Counted from the first letter of the stretch, positions 25,001 to 31,415 are shown. The stretch: DNA of 31,415 bases from Geminicoccaceae bacterium (GCA_020446285.1 JAGREZ010000045.1:1839-33253); one strand, 5' to 3'. Notes: a model not told the origin generated them from the sequence alone. Made by a program: numbers and translations.

Positions 25001-25503
25001 AGCGCATCGACCATCGCATATTCGCTCTGATGCGCGGTGGTCGAACTTTCGCAGATATGGTCATCGCCGAGGATCAGCAGCACGCCGCCATGCCGCGAGG
25101 TGCCGAACAGGTTGCCATGGCGGAAGGCATCGCCCGAACGGTCGACGCCCGGTCCCTTGCCGTACCAGATGGCGAACACACCGTCATGCCTGCCCTCGCG
25201 CACGAGCCCCGCCTGCTGCGTGCCCTGACAGGCGGTGGCGGCGAGATCCTCGTTCACGGCAGGGCGATGGACGATGCCCGCCTGCTCCAGCAGCGGTTTT
25301 GCCAGCGCAAGCTGCTGGTCGTAGGCGCCGAGAGGCGAGCCGCGATAGCCGGTTATGAAGCCCGCCGTGTCCAGACCCGTGCTCCGGTCGCGCGCGACCT
25401 GTGCGAGCGACAACCGCACGAGCGCCTGAGTGCCGGTGAGAAAGACCCGCCCCTCTTCAAGCTCGTATTTGTCATTCAGCGAGATGGCCCGATTCTCGTT
25501 CAA
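22039..25503 (-). CDS. Indolepyruvate ferredoxin oxidoreductase, fused large protein (TTG start)
   Basis: This enzyme oxidatively decarboxylates aryl-pyruvates, made by transamination of aromatic amino acids, to acyl-CoA with TPP and Fe-S clusters, passing electrons to ferredoxin. The 1154-residue product fuses all parts. They are an N-terminal pyrimidine-type domain (ITGYRGSPLGAYDQQL), a TPP-binding core near residues 500-545 (GDGTYFHSG and NDAVAMTGGQ), a Cys-rich Fe-S region near 630-690 (VCEGCGDCGVQSNC and CNKDFSCIRGFCP), and a gamma-type domain from about 720 (VVGIGGTGVVTIAAL). The start is TTG at 25503 with GGGAGG eight bases upstream; no nearby ATG fits. Such fused forms occur in aerobic proteobacteria. 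True substrate range is not known. Confidence 0.94.
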   Translation of the reverse strand: MNENRAISLNDKYELEEGRVFLTGTQALVRLSLAQVARDRSTGLDTAGFITGYRGSPLGAYDQQLALAKPLLEQAGIVHRPAVNEDLAATACQGTQQAGLVREGRHDGVFAIWYGKGPGVDRSGDAFRHGNLFGTSRHGGVLLILGDDHICESSTTAHQSEYAMVDALIPVLNPAGVQEILEYGLLGIALSRFSGAWVSLKCIHDTVEATASIEVGPSMPAIVLPDESELANEPRNIDLDTRKPLPTVAIGLERRLKTVKMEAARAFARANRIDRVTMGNSDARIGVVSCGKSYLDLLAALDLLGIDDVRARALGLRVYKVGMVFPLEPQMLEEALRGLDKVIVVEEKRGLVESQAKELLYSSDVRPVIIGKQDELGAPLFPSHGALDTNMIALELGRRLLAINDEDSELRSRCTRIETLMRAHEGFTPAMVRMPWFCPGCPHNTSTRLPEGSQAMAGIGCHTMTIWMDRETFGFTQMGGEGASWTGEAPFSKTPHLFQNMGDGTYFHSGSLAIRAAVASGANITYKLLYNDAVAMTGGQKMETGNLTVPRICRLIEAEGVEEIVVVTDEPDKYPTDSGFRIHHRDELMQVQERLRGVEGVTVLIYDQTCAAEKRRRRKRGRMVDPDRRAFINELVCEGCGDCGVQSNCVAIQPLETEFGRKRRIDQSACNKDFSCIRGFCPSFVTVHGGRLRKPGRLPADGMGELPEPVIPALDRTMGILVVGIGGTGVVTIAALIGMAAHIENKGVLGLDMIGLAQKGGAVVSHLKLAPTPGQVGTARIAHGGADLVIAADLVVAAGPAVIPLMQKDRTRVALNRQETTTGLFTMNPDLELPIDRLDADIRAAAGTDAVTSIDATLLAERFLGDAIGANCLLLGHAWQSGCLPLSRAAIREAIELNGVAVEMNLEAFEWGRRAAHDPAAVEAAAGLQTVHDDPSLDAFIERRAAFLRDYQDRDYAERYRTRIARLKGAETHLGNVAMPVTKTAARYLFKLMAIKDEFEVARLFTNGSFQRQLEREFESHGHIELYLAPPFLAARHPATGEPVKRRYGPWMFRLLKILAGLRRWRGSRFDVFSRTAERHLDREILAQHEQLVDRITGELTVDNSSAARELLAFPEMIRGYGHIRQRHIERAEKQRRTLLTRYEKANKSLDEMA

Positions 25504-25528
25504 CGACGCGCCTCCCGATTGTTTTGTG

Positions 25529-25544
25529 AGCCATGCTCATGGCT
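25529..25544. promoter_or_regulatory. Inverted repeat upstream of the indolepyruvate oxidoreductase
   Basis: AGCCATG (25529-25535) and CATGGCT (25538-25544) form a 7-base inverted repeat separated by two bases. It lies about 25 bases upstream of the TTG start of the oxidoreductase gene, a suitable place for an operator. No regulator can be assigned. A weak CTGAC/GTCAG hairpin at 25555-25570 follows the Fe-S gene's 3' end. Confidence 0.35.
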
Positions 25545-25566
25545 ATAGCAAAATCTGACGGTGCGG

Positions 25567-26298
25567 TCAGTTTTCGCCGTCGTCTTCCTGTTGCGGGAGT
25601 CTGGCGAAGGCACGCATGTGCAGTCGCGCCATGGATGGCGGTGGACGGAATGCGTGGCCATGCGGACAGGCGTGGCGGGCGAGGCAGCCGTCTTCAACAC
25701 AGGTCCGGGTGTCATCGCTCGCGAGATGTGATCTGCAGGTGGTGGCGTCATAGCCATGAACAGGGTCGAATGCGTCTACGGGACAGGCGGTGAGGCAGGG
25801 CTGGTCGATGCAGCTCATGCACGGCGATTCGCTTTGTATTGGGACATCGACCGCATTCTCCGGGGCGGTATCGAGAAAAAATGCGCCGCGCAGGCCGATC
25901 CAAAGACCGTATATCGGATGAACGAGAAGGCCCGTGGGCGAGGGGTGAAAGTGCGGATCGGCCAGCCGCGCCCATTGCTGGAAGGGGTGCCATGGCGGGC
26001 CGTCGAAGGGAAAGATGACGCGCGAGCCATGCGCCACCGCAATGTTGCCGAGCACCCGTCGCGTCCAGCGGTCAAGCGGGTGCCCGAGCCGATCCGTGCG
26101 CTCTGGGCTCTCCTTGAAGCGACGGGCAAAGGCCTCGCCCGCACTGCCGACGAGCAACATGCGACGTTCGCCGGTTTCACCTCCGGGACATGCCACGAAA
26201 TGCCCGAGCGGCAGAAATCCGGCCGCGCGAATGTCCGTTTCCAGCGTGTCGGGGCTTGGCAAGATCACCGGTTCCCAAGTAGCAAGAGCAGCGACCAT
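25567..26298 (-). CDS. Two-cluster [4Fe-4S] ferredoxin-type protein with MMACHC-like N-terminal half
   Basis: This 243-residue protein has two parts. The C-terminal part carries two cysteine clusters, CMSCIDQPCLTACP and then CVEDGCLARHACPHG, laid out as a two-[4Fe-4S] module like that of epoxyqueuosine reductase. The N-terminal part (about residues 20-150) contains HPLDRW and LLVHPIYGLWIGLRGAFF. These resemble the DPVD and IHPRFGGWFAIRG segments of the cobalamin-trafficking protein MMACHC, whose fold is shared with QueG and reductive dehalogenases. That likeness is from memory of the family and is inferred. It could donate electrons to, or accept them from, the neighbouring oxidoreductase. 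The ATG at 26298 lacks a good ribosome site, and a GTG 10 codons in is possible. Confidence 0.75.
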   Translation of the reverse strand: MVAALATWEPVILPSPDTLETDIRAAGFLPLGHFVACPGGETGERRMLLVGSAGEAFARRFKESPERTDRLGHPLDRWTRRVLGNIAVAHGSRVIFPFDGPPWHPFQQWARLADPHFHPSPTGLLVHPIYGLWIGLRGAFFLDTAPENAVDVPIQSESPCMSCIDQPCLTACPVDAFDPVHGYDATTCRSHLASDDTRTCVEDGCLARHACPHGHAFRPPPSMARLHMRAFARLPQQEDDGEN

Positions 26299-26315
26299 CA
26301 GAGGGAGGAAGATTC

Positions 26316-26693
26316 ATGCCACGTCAAGCCGCCATCGATGCCCCGGCCGGGATGCCCTATTCGCGGGCAATCCGCGCCGGCGACTATGTCTATGTCTCGG
26401 GACAGGTGCCGTTCGACCCGGATGGCAATCTCGTCACCGGCTCCATCGAGGTCGAGACGCGCCAGGTGATGGAGAACATCAAGCGGGCGCTCGAAGAGAT
26501 GGGCTGCAGCATGGACGATGTCGTCAAGTGTACCTGCTGGCTCGACGATGCACGCAATTTCGTCCGCTTCAACAAGGTCTATGTGAGCTATTTCAACGAG
26601 CCTCTGCCGGCGCGCTCCTGCGTCGAGAGCCGGCTCATGATCACCGCCAAGGTCGAGGTCGAGGCCATCGCCTACAAGCCGGAGGGGGCATGA
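26316..26693 (+). CDS. RidA family protein (reactive enamine/imine deaminase)
   Basis: RidA proteins hydrolyse reactive 2-aminoacrylate and related enamines or imines released by PLP enzymes. The 125-residue product has the family fold: YVYVSGQVPFDPDGNLVTG, the helix VMENIKRALEEMGCSMDDVV, and PARSCVESRLM, with Arg100 at the position of the catalytic Arg of E. coli RidA. A GGAGGAAG site precedes the ATG. It is divergent from the Fe-S protein gene, separated by 17 bases, and leads an apparent operon with an AhpD-like gene and a 2-hydroxyacid dehydrogenase, which suggests clean-up in amino-acid or keto-acid catabolism. Confidence 0.93.
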   Translation: MPRQAAIDAPAGMPYSRAIRAGDYVYVSGQVPFDPDGNLVTGSIEVETRQVMENIKRALEEMGCSMDDVVKCTCWLDDARNFVRFNKVYVSYFNEPLPARSCVESRLMITAKVEVEAIAYKPEGA

Positions 26694-26694
26694 C

Positions 26695-27090
26695 ATGGCA
26701 ACGGTGAAACTGCTCGACTACGAGGATGCCCCGGCGGAGGCGAAGGCTGTCTATGACGAGATCAAGGCGTCGCGCGGGGTCGAGGACGTCAACAATTTCT
26801 GGAAGGCGATGGCCAACAATCCGTCCGCCTTGCGCACCTTCTGGGAACGGATGAAAGCGGTCATGGGCAAGGGCGAGCTCGATCCGCTGACCAAGGAGCT
26901 GATCTACGTCGCCGTGTCGATTGCCAACAATTGTGAATACTGCATCCATTCGCACACCGCCGCCGCCCGCTCACGCGGGCTCAGCGAGGCGCAGTACAAC
27001 GAATTTCTCGAGGTTGTCGGCCTCGCGGTCAATGGCAACGCGCTCGTCAATGCCATGAAGGTGCCGGTCGACGAGCAGTTCAAGGTCTGA
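26695..27090 (+). CDS. AhpD-like carboxymuconolactone decarboxylase family protein (second copy)
   Basis: This 131-residue helical protein of the CMD/AhpD superfamily has the redox motif CEYCIHSH (Cys80, Cys83, His87), with Glu68 in LTKELIYVAV as the upstream conserved acid. It has the longer N-terminal extension typical of peroxidase-related members. It starts one base after the ridA stop, with GGAGGGGG upstream, so the two are surely co-translated. It is only distantly similar to the family member at 10027-10368. A thiol peroxidase role is possible but the substrate is unknown. Confidence 0.9.
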   Translation: MATVKLLDYEDAPAEAKAVYDEIKASRGVEDVNNFWKAMANNPSALRTFWERMKAVMGKGELDPLTKELIYVAVSIANNCEYCIHSHTAAARSRGLSEAQYNEFLEVVGLAVNGNALVNAMKVPVDEQFKV

Positions 27091-27121
27091 GCGACCGCGT
27101 TTCGCCGGGGAGGAAGCCAGA

Positions 27122-28063
27122 ATGCCGAAAACGGAAATCCTGATCGTCGCACCGATCCGGCCTGATGCCATGGCCGCGCTCGAGGAAACCTATGTCTGCC
27201 ACCACCATTACAGGCATGAGGACGGCGAATCATTCCTTGCCGAGGTGGGCGGGCGTGTCCGGGGGGCGGTGTCCATCGGCGAGAAGGGCGTCAGTGCTGT
27301 ACAGATGGACATGATGCCGAATCTGGAGATCATTTCCTGCTTCGGTGTCGGAGTCGATGCGATTGACCTTCCGGCGGCACGCGAGCGCTCGGTCATCGTC
27401 ACCAACACGCCGGACATATTGAGCGAGGAAGTGGCCGACATGGGCCTCGCACTCATCTTCATGACCCTGCGCGGGATGATCGAAGCCGACCGCTATGTGC
27501 GCGAGGGACGCTGGCCCGAAGGCGGGCCGTTCACGCTCGGTCGCACGCCGCGCGGCAAGCGCCTCGGCATTCTCGGCCTCGGCAGGATCGGCATGGAACT
27601 CGCCCGGCGCGCGGAAACGATCGGCATGAAAGTAAGTTATCACAACCGGACCGAGAAGCCGGTGAACTACCCGTATGTCGCCGATCTCGTCGAACTCGCC
27701 CGGCAAAGCGACGTGCTCGCCCTCTGCTGCCCAGGCGGTCCGGCCACGCACAATCTGGTCGATGCGCGGGTGCTTGACGCGCTCGGCCCCCAGGGCTGGC
27801 TCATCAACATCGCGCGCGGTTCGGTCGTCGACGAACCCGCCCTGATCGCCGCGCTCGAAGGGAAGGCGATCGCCGGTGCCGGAATCGACGTGTTCGCCGA
27901 CGAGCCGCGCGTGCCGGAAGCACTGAGACAGATGCGCAATGTCGTGCTGCAACCGCACATGGCCAGTGCCACCGTGGAGACGCGCGATGCGATGGCACAG
28001 CTGGTCGTCGACAATCTCGAGGCACATTTCGCTGGCAAGCCGGTTTTCACCCGCGTGGGCTGA
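27122..28063 (+). CDS. D-isomer-specific 2-hydroxyacid dehydrogenase (glyoxylate/hydroxypyruvate reductase type)
   Basis: This 313-residue NAD(P)-dependent dehydrogenase reduces 2-keto acids to D-2-hydroxyacids. The nucleotide-binding motif LGILGLGRIGMELARRAE is around residues 148-165. The catalytic triad is present: Arg232 in NIARGS, Glu261 in DVFADEP and His279 in LQPHMAS. The last normally reads PHIGS, so the Met and Ala are mild variants. HNRTEKP after the second strand, with Arg176, suggests NADPH preference, which is inferred. A GGGGAGG site precedes the ATG. It is the third gene of the ridA operon. Substrate could be glyoxylate, hydroxypyruvate or an aryl-pyruvate; the neighbouring oxidoreductase hints at the last. 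Confidence 0.92.
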   Translation: MPKTEILIVAPIRPDAMAALEETYVCHHHYRHEDGESFLAEVGGRVRGAVSIGEKGVSAVQMDMMPNLEIISCFGVGVDAIDLPAARERSVIVTNTPDILSEEVADMGLALIFMTLRGMIEADRYVREGRWPEGGPFTLGRTPRGKRLGILGLGRIGMELARRAETIGMKVSYHNRTEKPVNYPYVADLVELARQSDVLALCCPGGPATHNLVDARVLDALGPQGWLINIARGSVVDEPALIAALEGKAIAGAGIDVFADEPRVPEALRQMRNVVLQPHMASATVETRDAMAQLVVDNLEAHFAGKPVFTRVG

Positions 28064-28097
28064 CCTGCGAAGCCGGCAACTAAGCGAATCGCAGTGG

Positions 28098-29438
28098 TCA
28101 GCTTGCCTTGCGCACGAGACCGAGATGCATCTGGCGGTCGAGAATGCGCATCATCGAACCTGCGACAGTGCCGAGCATGGAGCCGAGCAGTTCACTCGTG
28201 TGGCTGCCCGCCACCGTGGAACGGAACAGCCTGTCACCCCGATGCTCGATCTCCTGACCACTATTGCCGATACAGCCGCGAAATCGGCTGCCGCTTCGTC
28301 CAAGACCGTTCGTTCCGCACAGTTCCGCCTCGATCCGTGCCGGAACCTGCATCGGCGGTCTCACATTCATGGTCACCGGCAACAGGCCGGCCATGGCATG
28401 GTTGCGGCCCTGTGCGTCGATGACATGCTCGGCTAGCATGATGTAGCCACCGCCTTCGCCATAGATGAAGGCGTCGCGATGGGCGGCGGCATGGAGACCG
28501 CGAACGAGGATACGGTTGGTGGCCATGCGCGGAACGAAGAGGTCGAACGGCCCGTCCGGCAGATAGACTGCGTCGGCATGGGGATCGGGCGCTTCATCGG
28601 CGAGCGGCGAGAAGGGGACGATTTCGGCGCCCATCGATTGCCAGCCCCGGATGATCGCCGGCAGGACATGGCCTGTCGCTTCGTCTCTGGCGACGGCGAT
28701 GCGCTGGCCGATCGGTGCCATGGGCCGCGGCGATGAACCGAGGGTGGCGAGATTGGGCGAACGCGCGAGGCGCATCAGCCGGTCGAGGTCGATATTGGCG
28801 GAGACGATGTCACCGAGTGTCTCGATCAAATGATCGAGCATGATCCGGTTGGCGGAGGTGAGCGGGCCGAATCCGCGCAGCCGGCTCTTGCGGTCCATGG
28901 CTTGCTCGATCCAGCCGAGAACCGGCGTCGAAAGCCGGTCGTCGAGCAGGCGGGCCATCTCCGTGTGACCGTCGCTTCGCTCGAGTCCGTGAAAGAGAAA
29001 GCCGACAATCTCGACATCGACGCGGTGCCGGCAAAAGCCTTCGAGCATGGCAACGAGCGAGTTGCCACAGCGGGCGGCGTCGATGACGAGAAGGACGGGG
29101 ATGTTGAACAGTGCTGCGATATCCGCGGTCGAGCCCATGCCGGCGACATCATGGTCGAACAGTCCGCCGGCACCGTCGATGAGCGTGATGTCGGTGTTCA
29201 TGCCGGCGCGATCGACCAGTCCGCTCAGTGTTTCGAGGCGCATGCCCCAGCTGTCGATACACGGACTCTCGCGGCCGCTGGCACGCCTGTGCAGTTCCGG
29301 GTCGAGCGGGTCCATGCCGACCCTCAGCGCGGAGGCGCGGATGCCGCGTCGGCCGAGCGCGCGGATGAGGCCGAGCGTCATGGCGGTCTTGCCGGCGCCG
29401 GTGCCGAAGCCGGAGACGATGATCGACGGCGCACTCAT
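28098..29438 (-). CDS. Cobyrinate a,c-diamide synthase homologue (CobB/CbiA type) lacking the glutaminase Cys and His
   Basis: CobB/CbiA amidates cobyrinate side chains in cobalamin synthesis, using an N-terminal ATPase and a C-terminal class I-like glutaminase. This 446-residue product keeps the overall order: P-loop GFGTGAGKTAMTLGLIRAL (10-28), DGAGGLFD (88-95), GSTADIAALFNIPVLLVIDA, AVARDEATGHVLP, FSPLADEAPDP and HAMAGLLP. At the nucleophile site, however, it reads YGEGGGYIM where CobB has ECGG, so Gly329 (GGC) replaces Cys. The downstream HEFHYS site reads CIGNSG, so the His is gone too. VGMDPLDPELH also differs from the usual GPDYIDP. Either it uses free ammonia, has another substrate, or is a pseudoenzyme. 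The frame is intact. No other cobalamin genes are nearby. Confidence 0.8.
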   Translation of the reverse strand: MSAPSIIVSGFGTGAGKTAMTLGLIRALGRRGIRASALRVGMDPLDPELHRRASGRESPCIDSWGMRLETLSGLVDRAGMNTDITLIDGAGGLFDHDVAGMGSTADIAALFNIPVLLVIDAARCGNSLVAMLEGFCRHRVDVEIVGFLFHGLERSDGHTEMARLLDDRLSTPVLGWIEQAMDRKSRLRGFGPLTSANRIMLDHLIETLGDIVSANIDLDRLMRLARSPNLATLGSSPRPMAPIGQRIAVARDEATGHVLPAIIRGWQSMGAEIVPFSPLADEAPDPHADAVYLPDGPFDLFVPRMATNRILVRGLHAAAHRDAFIYGEGGGYIMLAEHVIDAQGRNHAMAGLLPVTMNVRPPMQVPARIEAELCGTNGLGRSGSRFRGCIGNSGQEIEHRGDRLFRSTVAGSHTSELLGSMLGTVAGSMMRILDRQMHLGLVRKAS

Positions 29439-29627
29439 GACGGATGCGCCTGAAAGGAGAAGGGTGACAACATGAATGCCGCTCGCTGACTTGAGGATCG
29501 ATGACGTCTGTGATGACCTGATCCTAGAAGCGGAGCGGGGGCGGAGTATCGTGAAGATCTCCGGCGTGGCACCATATGACAGATGTGTCGCTAACCAACC
29601 GGGGCCGGCACTCCGGTGGCAGCCGGT

Positions 29628-29816
29628 TCAGATCAGGCAGAATATGCCGTAGCAACTGGCGAGAACATGCTTGAAGAACAGCCAGAGTGCGGCATCGGCC
29701 AGCGCAAGCACGGCAATGAATGGCAGGCCGAGAAAGATCATGACGAGGATCCAGGCCCGGCCCGTTGGCCGCGGCGTGGCCGCGACGGATCCTTTCACCG
29801 AATGGCACGGCTTCAT
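29628..29816 (-). CDS. Small single-pass membrane protein, function unknown
   Basis: This 62-residue protein has a basic N-terminus (MKPCHSVKGSVAATPRPTGR) and one long hydrophobic helix with aromatic residues (about 22-42), then a second short hydrophobic end (ASCYGIFCLI). The ATG at 29816 has TTTGGAG upstream, with GGAG 10 bases away; a TTG two codons earlier is possible. It is divergent from the FemAB-like gene across an AT-rich 70 bases. I recognise no family. Hydrophobicity pattern, ribosome site and codon use favour a real gene, but it is short. Confidence 0.5.
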   Translation of the reverse strand: MKPCHSVKGSVAATPRPTGRAWILVMIFLGLPFIAVLALADAALWLFFKHVLASCYGIFCLI

Positions 29817-29887
29817 TGCCAACTATCTCCAAATTTCCTAATGGTTGATAAATATCGTATTAATTCAACTATTCACAGGAAAAATGA

Positions 29888-30919
29888 ATGCCGGCGACAG
29901 CCCTGTTCGAGGTCGAAAGCCGGGAGAACTGGCGTGACCTGCTGCAACTTTCGCAACAATCGGCGCTTCAGCAGGCCTGGGCCTATGGCGATGCAGCCGC
30001 CGGCGAGCGGCAGCGGGCGGTTCGGGTCGTGGCGTTGAGCGACGGCGAGCCGGCGGCATGTGCGCAGATCCTCCACCGCCGCTATCCGGCCGGACTCGGC
30101 ATTGCTCTCATGATGCGGGGCCCCGTCTGGCTCCGGCCTCCGGCCGCGGGCGAGGAGACTGCGATCCTGTCCGCCATCCGCTCGACCTTGCCGCGCACGC
30201 TCACCGTCTGGACGCCCGACGATACCGACGCGCTGGCGGTTCGTTCCGGATTTCATCGGATCTACACGGGCTATTCGACCATCCAGCTGGATCTGCGGCA
30301 AAGTCCTTCGGTCCTGCGCAGCGGTCTCGACGGCAAGTGGCGTAACATGCTCTGCAGGGCGGAAGAGGTGTCACTTGCCATTCGCGAGGTGCGTGGCGGC
30401 TACGCACTGGACTGGCTTGTCGAGGCCAACGAGGCGCACCGAAGGAAGGTCGGCTATCGTGGACCATCGCCGCATTTCATCAGGGCGCTCGGTGTGGCGC
30501 AGGCTCCGGGGCAGCGTCTCGTGCTGGTGGCAGAGGAGGCGGGCAGGCCCGTTGCCGGGATCATTGTCGACCGGCATGGCCGCTCCGCCACATACTATGC
30601 CGGATGTACGAGTGATCGCGGGCGCGAGCTTCGCTGTCATCACAGACTGCTGTGGGAGGCGATCATGCGATTGAAGGATGCGGGAACGGCAAGTCTGGAC
30701 CTTGGCGGCATTGACACGGAAAAGGCCGCAGGAGTGGCCCGGTTCAAGCTCGGTCTCGGTGGCGAACCGGTGACGCTCGCGGGTTCCTATCTGATACCGC
30801 CACCGCGAACGGTGCTCAAGCTGCGTTCCTTTGAAAAGGACGCACCGGCATCCGCCGTCGCGGTCCGGCGGCGGGAAAAGAGAAAAGGGCCGCAACGGCG
30901 TGCGGCCCTTTCCATGTAG
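29888..30919 (+). CDS. FemAB/GNAT-like acyltransferase family protein
   Basis: This 343-residue protein has the two-lobed GNAT-related layout of FemAB-type proteins. Features are an N-terminal lobe with QQAWAYGDAA and ILHRRYPAGLGIALMMRGPVW, a middle with DGKWRNMLCRAEE, and a C-terminal lobe with RLVLVAEEAGRPVAGIIV and the helix HRLLWEAIMRLKDAG followed by LDLGGID. FemAB-like proteins move amino acids from aminoacyl-tRNA to peptidoglycan or lipid precursors; related GNAT proteins in Gram-negatives act on polysaccharides or unknown substrates. The ATG at 29888 has AGGA seven bases upstream. The last 12 codons, rich in Arg and Lys, lie in the groL terminator. Substrate is unknown. Confidence 0.82.
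   Translation: MPATALFEVESRENWRDLLQLSQQSALQQAWAYGDAAAGERQRAVRVVALSDGEPAACAQILHRRYPAGLGIALMMRGPVWLRPPAAGEETAILSAIRSTLPRTLTVWTPDDTDALAVRSGFHRIYTGYSTIQLDLRQSPSVLRSGLDGKWRNMLCRAEEVSLAIREVRGGYALDWLVEANEAHRRKVGYRGPSPHFIRALGVAQAPGQRLVLVAEEAGRPVAGIIVDRHGRSATYYAGCTSDRGRELRCHHRLLWEAIMRLKDAGTASLDLGGIDTEKAAGVARFKLGLGGEPVTLAGSYLIPPPRTVLKLRSFEKDAPASAVAVRRREKRKGPQRRAALSM
30884..30911 (-). terminator. Rho-independent terminator of groL (inside the end of the acyltransferase ORF)
   Basis: AAAGGGCCGC (30884-30893) pairs perfectly with GCGGCCCTTT (30902-30911) around an 8-base loop. Read on the minus strand, the stem is followed by a run of T with one C (TTCTCTTTTCC). It lies 26 bases after the groL stop. It may work in both directions, since the plus-strand arm also ends in TTT. 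Confidence 0.85.
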
Positions 30920-30936
30920 CGAATGAGAGCGATGGA

Positions 30937-31415
30937 TCAGAAATCCATGCCACCCATGCCGCCCATGCCACCCATATCAGGGGCACCGGCCGGCGCCTTC
31001 TTCTCCGGCTTCTCGGCGACCATGGCCTCGGTGGTGATCAGCAGTGCTGCAACCGAAGCGGCATCCTGAAGGGCGCAGCGAACGACCTTGGTCGGATCGA
31101 TGATGCCCTTGGCAACGAGATCGCCGAACTCGCCGTTCTGCGCGTCGTAGCCATAATTCGCTTCGTTGCTCTCAAGCAGCTTGCCGACGATGACCGAGCC
31201 ATCGGCACCGGCATTGTTGACGATCTGCTTGGCAGGCTCCTGGATCGCCTTCTTGACGATGTCGACGCCGAAACGCTGGTCGTCATTGACGGGCTTCACA
31301 CCCTCAAGCGACTTGAGCGCACGCAGAAGGGCGGTGCCGCCGCCGGGAACGATGCCCTCTTCAACGGCCGCGCGGGTCGCATTCATCGCATCGTCGACGC
31401 GATCCTTGCGCTCCT
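30937..31415 (-). CDS. groL: 60 kDa chaperonin GroEL, C-terminal part
   Basis: GroEL is the ATP-driven folding chamber that works with GroES. Only the last 158 residues are in the window; the gene continues beyond the right edge. The conserved segment ending in the equatorial domain ([20 protein letters not shown]) and the closing tail, with repeated GGM units ending GGMDF, are clear. The tail lines the cavity bottom. A strong intrinsic terminator follows. groS is expected upstream, outside the window. There is no sign of truncation at the 3' end. Confidence 0.98.
   Translation of the reverse strand, partial: ERKDRVDDAMNATRAAVEEGIVPGGGTALLRALKSLEGVKPVNDDQRFGVDIVKKAIQEPAKQIVNNAGADGSVIVGKLLESNEANYGYDAQNGEFGDLVAKGIIDPTKVVRCALQDAASVAALLITTEAMVAEKPEKKAPAGAPDMGGMGGMGGMDF

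Noticed and set aside
23752..25548. Long open frame of about 598 codons on the plus strand, opposite the indolepyruvate oxidoreductase
   Set aside because: It is antisense to a clearly conserved gene, has no ribosome site or recognisable domain, and such frames are expected opposite GC-rich genes.
25555..25570. Terminator after the Fe-S protein gene
   Set aside because: The CTGAC/GTCAG stem has only five base pairs and a short T run (ATTTT on the minus strand), too weak to call alone.
29439..29600. Cobalamin riboswitch upstream of the CobB-like gene
   Set aside because: GCCGGAGATCTTCAC on the minus strand partly resembles the B12 box, but the other conserved riboswitch elements could not be found. 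A covariance-model search (Rfam RF00174) would decide.
29524..29832. Alternative minus-strand frame of 102 codons overlapping the small membrane protein
   Set aside because: The product is Cys/Arg/Pro-rich with no hydrophobic helix or domain. The other frame has a clear membrane segment and fits the ribosome site better.

Overview
The window is chromosomal DNA from a GC-rich alphaproteobacterium. The evidence is the high-GC codon usage, the gene neighbourhoods maf-coaE-dnaQ and coaX-RNase J, a System I cytochrome c maturation operon, and a single-polypeptide indolepyruvate:ferredoxin oxidoreductase. A Rhodospirillales-like relative is plausible, but the genus cannot be read from the sequence. 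Coding density is high. Both window edges cut genes: glnD on the left and groL on the right. No CRISPR array, transposase, integrase or rRNA was seen.

Region by region. At 1-692 lies the start of glnD (minus strand, nitrogen signalling), divergent from a tightly overlapping ccmDEFGH operon (841-4527) for haem delivery and ligation to c-type cytochromes. An RDD-like membrane protein and maf-coaE-dnaQ follow, then tRNA-Leu(CAA). At 7700-9625 (minus) is a PAS protein whose remaining parts look like catalytically degenerate GGDEF and EAL domains, with an AT-rich 400-base gap upstream. From 10027 to 14894 there is an AhpD-like protein, MarR and Lrp/AsnC regulators, and an alanine-use module: alanine dehydrogenase, a universal stress protein and a sodium:alanine symporter. 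Palindromes lie between lrp and ald, hairpins lie between the module's genes, and two hairpins follow it. A 60-residue PLDc_N membrane protein comes next, then RNase J and CoaX on the minus strand.

The most unusual gene is at 17965-21681 (minus). It encodes a 1238-residue protein with an N-terminal TIR domain, a STAND-type NTPase of the nSTAND1 kind, and a long helical-repeat C-terminus. It has a good sigma70-type promoter in an AT-rich patch. It lies upstream of coaX and divergent from tRNA-Ala(TGC). Its architecture is that of a standalone immune or cell-suicide receptor.

From 22039 to 28063 is an amino-acid or keto-acid region. It holds an indolepyruvate ferredoxin oxidoreductase and an Fe-S protein with an MMACHC-like N-terminal half on the minus strand, divergent from ridA, a second AhpD-like gene and a 2-hydroxyacid dehydrogenase. 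The window closes with a cobyrinate a,c-diamide synthase homologue that has lost its glutaminase Cys and His, a 62-residue membrane protein, a FemAB/GNAT-like acyltransferase whose last codons lie in the groL terminator, and the 3' end of groL.
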